From Flavobacteriia bacterium 40-80 (GTDB lineage: Bacteria > Bacteroidota > Bacteroidia > Flavobacteriales_D > Crocinitomicaceae), in the NCBI GenBank assembly GCA_001899145.1, contig MKVF01000017.1, positions 62,001 to 126,000 on the forward strand: a stretch of DNA of 64,000 nucleotides. Reading direction: 5' to 3'. Made by a program: the position numbers and the translations under genes. The stretch's first letter is position 1. The number at the start of each line of letters is the position of its first letter. The notes beneath the pieces are model-generated. The model was not told the DNA's origin, did no database searches, and was given only the letters and a program-made list of their open reading frames with translations. Positions 61,737-64,000 of the stretch are shown in pieces.

Positions 61737-62047
61737 GTAATAAGATATCAATCAAGGTAATAGTTGCCGGTCGTACTTATCCGCTCACTGTCATACAAGG
61801 TGAGGAGGAGAAAGTTTACAAAGCAGCAGATGATATCAATAAATCCATAAAGATGTTGCAGGAGAATTATGCAGTGAAAGATATGCAGGATTTATTAGCG
61901 ATGACAGCTTTGCAGCTGGCTACTAAATCTCCAAGAAACACTACTGTTGCTGCTCCGGGAAATACGGACGGTGAAGCTAATGAAAAATTAGCTGAAGTCG
62001 GTAAAAAACTGGACGAATTGCTCCGTCAGATCGAGCAGGGAGCTTAG
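61733..62047 (+). CDS. zapA: Cell division protein ZapA
   Basis: A 104-residue protein of the ZapA family that bundles FtsZ filaments. It has the N-terminal beta part ISIKVIVAGRTYPLTVIQGE and KAADDINKSIKMLQENYAVK, and a C-terminal helix that forms a dimer (EKLAEVGKKLDELLRQIEQG). The ATG overlaps the coiled-coil gene stop by 4 bp. A terminator-like hairpin follows before rny. Confidence 0.93.
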   Translation: MSNKISIKVIVAGRTYPLTVIQGEEEKVYKAADDINKSIKMLQENYAVKDMQDLLAMTALQLATKSPRNTTVAAPGNTDGEANEKLAEVGKKLDELLRQIEQGA

Positions 62048-62083
62048 GCAAATTACGCGATTAGTAGATTTTTTAATAACGGT

Positions 62084-62128
62084 TTCCCACATTTTTTCAA
62101 TTTCAATTGGAAAGAGTGGGATTTTTTT
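62084..62128 (+). terminator. Terminator-like hairpin between zapA and rny
   Basis: The stem (62085-62100 with 62106-62121) has outer TCCCAC/GTGGGA and inner CAAT/ATTG with several A-T and G-U pairs, a 4-nt loop and a run of seven T. rny starts only 14 bp after it, so its promoter must lie before or within the hairpin, or read-through feeds it. Confidence 0.8.
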
Positions 62129-62141
62129 ATAGTATAATTAT

Positions 62142-63680
62142 ATGGGAATAGAAATAATTTTAGGAGCTATTATAGGGATTGTGGCAGGAGGAGTTGCAGC
62201 TTACTTCATTCAGAATTCGCTTTTGACCAGGAAGAAAGATACGATTATCAAAGAAGCTGAGCTGGAAGCTGAAACCATCAAGAAAGATAAAATGCTTCAG
62301 GCAAAAGAAAAGTTTTTGAAGCTGAAAGAAGAGCATGAATCAGCGATTAAGGATCGTGAAAGAAAATTACAGTCTTCAGAAGACCGGTTTAGAGCGAAAG
62401 AAAAAAACCTGTCCGTAAAAACGGAAGAGGTGACGCGAAAAGAGAAAGATATCGAGAAGATTCAGCTGGATTATGAGCAAAAGCTACATGCAATAGAGGT
62501 TCGGAATCAGGAATTGGAAAAAATTCAGAATAAACGTGTGGCGGAGCTTTCCCGAATTAGCGGACTTTCTGTCGATGAAGCGAAGCAGGCAATTATGGAG
62601 GCGTTAAAAGACGAAGCCAGAACAAGCGCAATGGCTCATATTAAAGAGATCACGGAAGATGCCAAGTTGAACGCCACGAAAGAAGCGAAGAAAATTGTAA
62701 TCCAGACCATTCAGCGTGTAGCGACAGAACAGGCTGTTGAGAACTCTGTCTCCGTATTTAATATTGAGTCAGACGAGGTAAAAGGAAGAATCATTGGCCG
62801 TGAAGGCCGGAATATCCGTGCGATTGAAGCCGCAACAGGCGTGGAAATTATCGTTGACGACACCCCTGAAGCGATTATCCTCTCCTGTTTTGATCCGGTA
62901 AGAAGAGAGATCGCACGCTTGTCTTTGCACCAATTAGTTTCTGACGGACGTATCCACCCTGCGAGAATCGAAGAAGTGGTTACCAAGACACGCAAGGCAT
63001 TAGAAGAAGAAATTATAGAAACAGGAAAGCGGACTTGTATTGATTTGGGAATCCACGGATTACATCCTGAGCTGACAAGAATGGTCGGAAGAATGAAATA
63101 CCGTTCTTCTTACGGACAAAATCTGCTGCAACACTCCAGAGAAGTTGCGAATTTATGCGCGACAATGGCATCTGAGCTTGGATTGAATGTGAAACTTGCA
63201 AAAAGAGCCGGTTTGCTACACGATATAGGAAAAGTTCCGGATGATGAACCGGAATTGCCACACGCGATTTTAGGTATGAAGCTGGCGGAGAAATACGGTG
63301 AAAAACCGGATGTATGCAATGCGATCGGTGCTCACCATGATGAGATCGAAATGACCGCGATAATTTCACCGATTGTTCAGGTATGTGACGCTATTTCCGG
63401 AGCAAGGCCGGGAGCAAGACGTGAAGTTGTTGAATCATACATCAAACGTTTGAAAGAACTGGAAACATTGGCCCTGTCCTACGACGGAGTAAGTAATGCT
63501 TTTGCGATTCAGGCAGGGCGTGAGCTGCGTGTGATGGTAGAAAGCGAAAAAGTTTCAGATATAAGAGCAGATGAATTATCATTTGAAATTTCACAACGGA
63601 TTCAAAACGAAATGACTTATCCGGGACAAGTGAAAATTACGGTAATTCGTGAGAAACGCTCCATTAATTACGCGAAGTAA
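62142..63680 (+). CDS. rny: Ribonuclease Y
   Basis: A membrane-bound endoribonuclease that starts mRNA decay. 512 residues. One N-terminal membrane helix (about 5-25), a long coiled coil (25-190), the KH domain with [19 protein letters not shown] at about 214, and the HD domain at about 325-430 with HSREVANLC and [12 protein letters not shown] (His-Asp metal site). The domain order and length are standard. It follows zapA after a terminator-like hairpin, an order also found in other Bacteroidota. Confidence 0.97.
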   Translation: MGIEIILGAIIGIVAGGVAAYFIQNSLLTRKKDTIIKEAELEAETIKKDKMLQAKEKFLKLKEEHESAIKDRERKLQSSEDRFRAKEKNLSVKTEEVTRKEKDIEKIQLDYEQKLHAIEVRNQELEKIQNKRVAELSRISGLSVDEAKQAIMEALKDEARTSAMAHIKEITEDAKLNATKEAKKIVIQTIQRVATEQAVENSVSVFNIESDEVKGRIIGREGRNIRAIEAATGVEIIVDDTPEAIILSCFDPVRREIARLSLHQLVSDGRIHPARIEEVVTKTRKALEEEIIETGKRTCIDLGIHGLHPELTRMVGRMKYRSSYGQNLLQHSREVANLCATMASELGLNVKLAKRAGLLHDIGKVPDDEPELPHAILGMKLAEKYGEKPDVCNAIGAHHDEIEMTAIISPIVQVCDAISGARPGARREVVESYIKRLKELETLALSYDGVSNAFAIQAGRELRVMVESEKVSDIRADELSFEISQRIQNEMTYPGQVKITVIREKRSINYAK

Positions 63681-63699
63681 ACCTTATTGAAATAGTGGG

Positions 63700-63727
63700 A
63701 TCCCCTTTCTTGATGGAAGGGGATTTT
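63700..63727 (+). terminator. Rho-independent terminator after rny
   Basis: A 10-bp stem (63700-63709 with 63715-63724, one G-U pair), a 5-nt loop and a short T tract. Confidence 0.85.
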
Positions 63728-63738
63728 CATTTTATTAC

Positions 63739-63746
63739 TATTTTTG
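63739..63746 (+). promoter_or_regulatory. Promoter -7 box of the flippase gene
   Basis: TATTTTTG, a full TAnnTTTG match, 6 nt before the ATG at 63753, so the leader is very short. Confidence 0.45.
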
Positions 63747-63752
63747 AAGATA

Positions 63753-64000
63753 ATGTTGAGTAAATTTAAAAATAATGATTTTGTAAAATCGGTCTCTGTG
63801 CTCATGACAGGCACGATTTTGTCACAGATTGTTAATTATGCTTTTACACCAATACTTTCCAGAATTTATACGGTAGAGGAAATGGCGGATTTAGGCCTTT
63901 ATCTTCGGATATCAGCCTTTATTGTCGGAATTGCGACAGCGAGGTTCGAAATGACATTACCTTTACCAAAAAATGATACACACTCTTTTCTTCTATATCG
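63753..64000 (+). CDS. Polysaccharide flippase, N-terminal part (runs off window)
   Basis: The first 82 codons of a membrane protein whose 3' end is outside the window. It opens with FVKSVSVLMTGTILSQIVNY and has FTPILSRIYTVEEMADLGLY and then ISAFIVGIATARFE, the first helices of the Wzx/RfbX (PST) family that moves lipid-linked sugar units across the inner membrane. It probably begins a polysaccharide gene cluster to the right. The start is the first ATG after a -7 box. Confidence 0.8.
   Translation, partial: MLSKFKNNDFVKSVSVLMTGTILSQIVNYAFTPILSRIYTVEEMADLGLYLRISAFIVGIATARFEMTLPLPKNDTHSFLLY

Overview
The window reads as a chromosomal stretch of a Bacteroidota bacterium, most likely Flavobacteriales and possibly close to Fluviicola/Crocinitomicaceae (the family-level guess is inference). 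The reasons are: promoters of the Bacteroidota type (TTG or TTTG, 19 bp, then TAnnTTTG); almost no Shine-Dalgarno sequences; two cargo proteins of the type IX secretion system (one type A and one type B/CHU_C tail); signal peptides ending in FSQ, FAQ or SAQ; a two-subunit transketolase; and typical families such as DUF2851, DUF983, DUF3467 and a SprA-like outer-membrane protein. No rRNA, insertion sequence, prophage or CRISPR array is visible. Coding density is very high and no gene-free stretch exceeds about 250 bp.

Layout. 1-3.4 kb: the end of an AsmA-like gene, then ddl-rfbB on the minus strand and a small unknown gene. 3.4-8.4 kb: an OmpA/beta-propeller protein facing a 1143-residue SprA-like outer-membrane protein. 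8.5-13.8 kb: housekeeping genes (atypical SDR, RidA family, TPR protein, rRNA-type methyltransferase, pdxJ, CBS-ACT protein, nadK). 13.8-24.4 kb: envelope genes (OmpA-like, PASTA, T9SS cargo, LRR, LolE/FtsX-like permease, NamZ-type muramidase, WG-repeat protein) mixed with ribF. 23.9-26.6 kb: a purK-purE operon split by a DUF1016/YhcG-type nuclease gene. 26.8-30 kb: the two transketolase subunit genes split by an exported VWA protein. 30-35.2 kb: flavoprotein, class III aminotransferase, DUF983, cysteine-less thioredoxin fold, and mtnC-mtnA of methionine salvage. 35.3-38 kb: a large lectin-PKD adhesin exported by T9SS. 38-44.7 kb: DUF2851, PspC, RmlD-like SDR, amino-acid permease, helix-hairpin-helix protein, apt and an acyl-CoA dehydrogenase.

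44.7-59.4 kb is the translation and transcription core: rpsU-xerC-hpf, then tRNA-Thr/Tyr/Gly/Thr, tuf, tRNA-Trp, secE, nusG, rplK, rplA, rplJ, rplL, rpoB and rpoC. This order matches the E. coli thrU-tyrU-glyT-thrT-tufB-secE-nusG-rplKAJL-rpoBC block, with tRNA-Trp added. After a strong terminator come an EamA transporter on the opposite strand, DUF3467, a lipoprotein, a coiled-coil gene plus zapA, rny, and the start of a polysaccharide flippase gene that runs off the window.

No obvious new defence or biosynthetic system was found. The most interesting signals are regulatory or structural: a terminator-like hairpin that contains the start codon of xerC just after rpsU; degenerate 7-9 bp tandem repeats with a different unit in each of four intergenic gaps; three genes whose -7 box lies exactly 4 nt before the ATG (possible leaderless mRNAs); a long hairpin between rplL and rpoB; foreign genes inserted in otherwise tight metabolic operons; and two enzyme-fold proteins (SDR and thioredoxin fold) whose catalytic residues are replaced.
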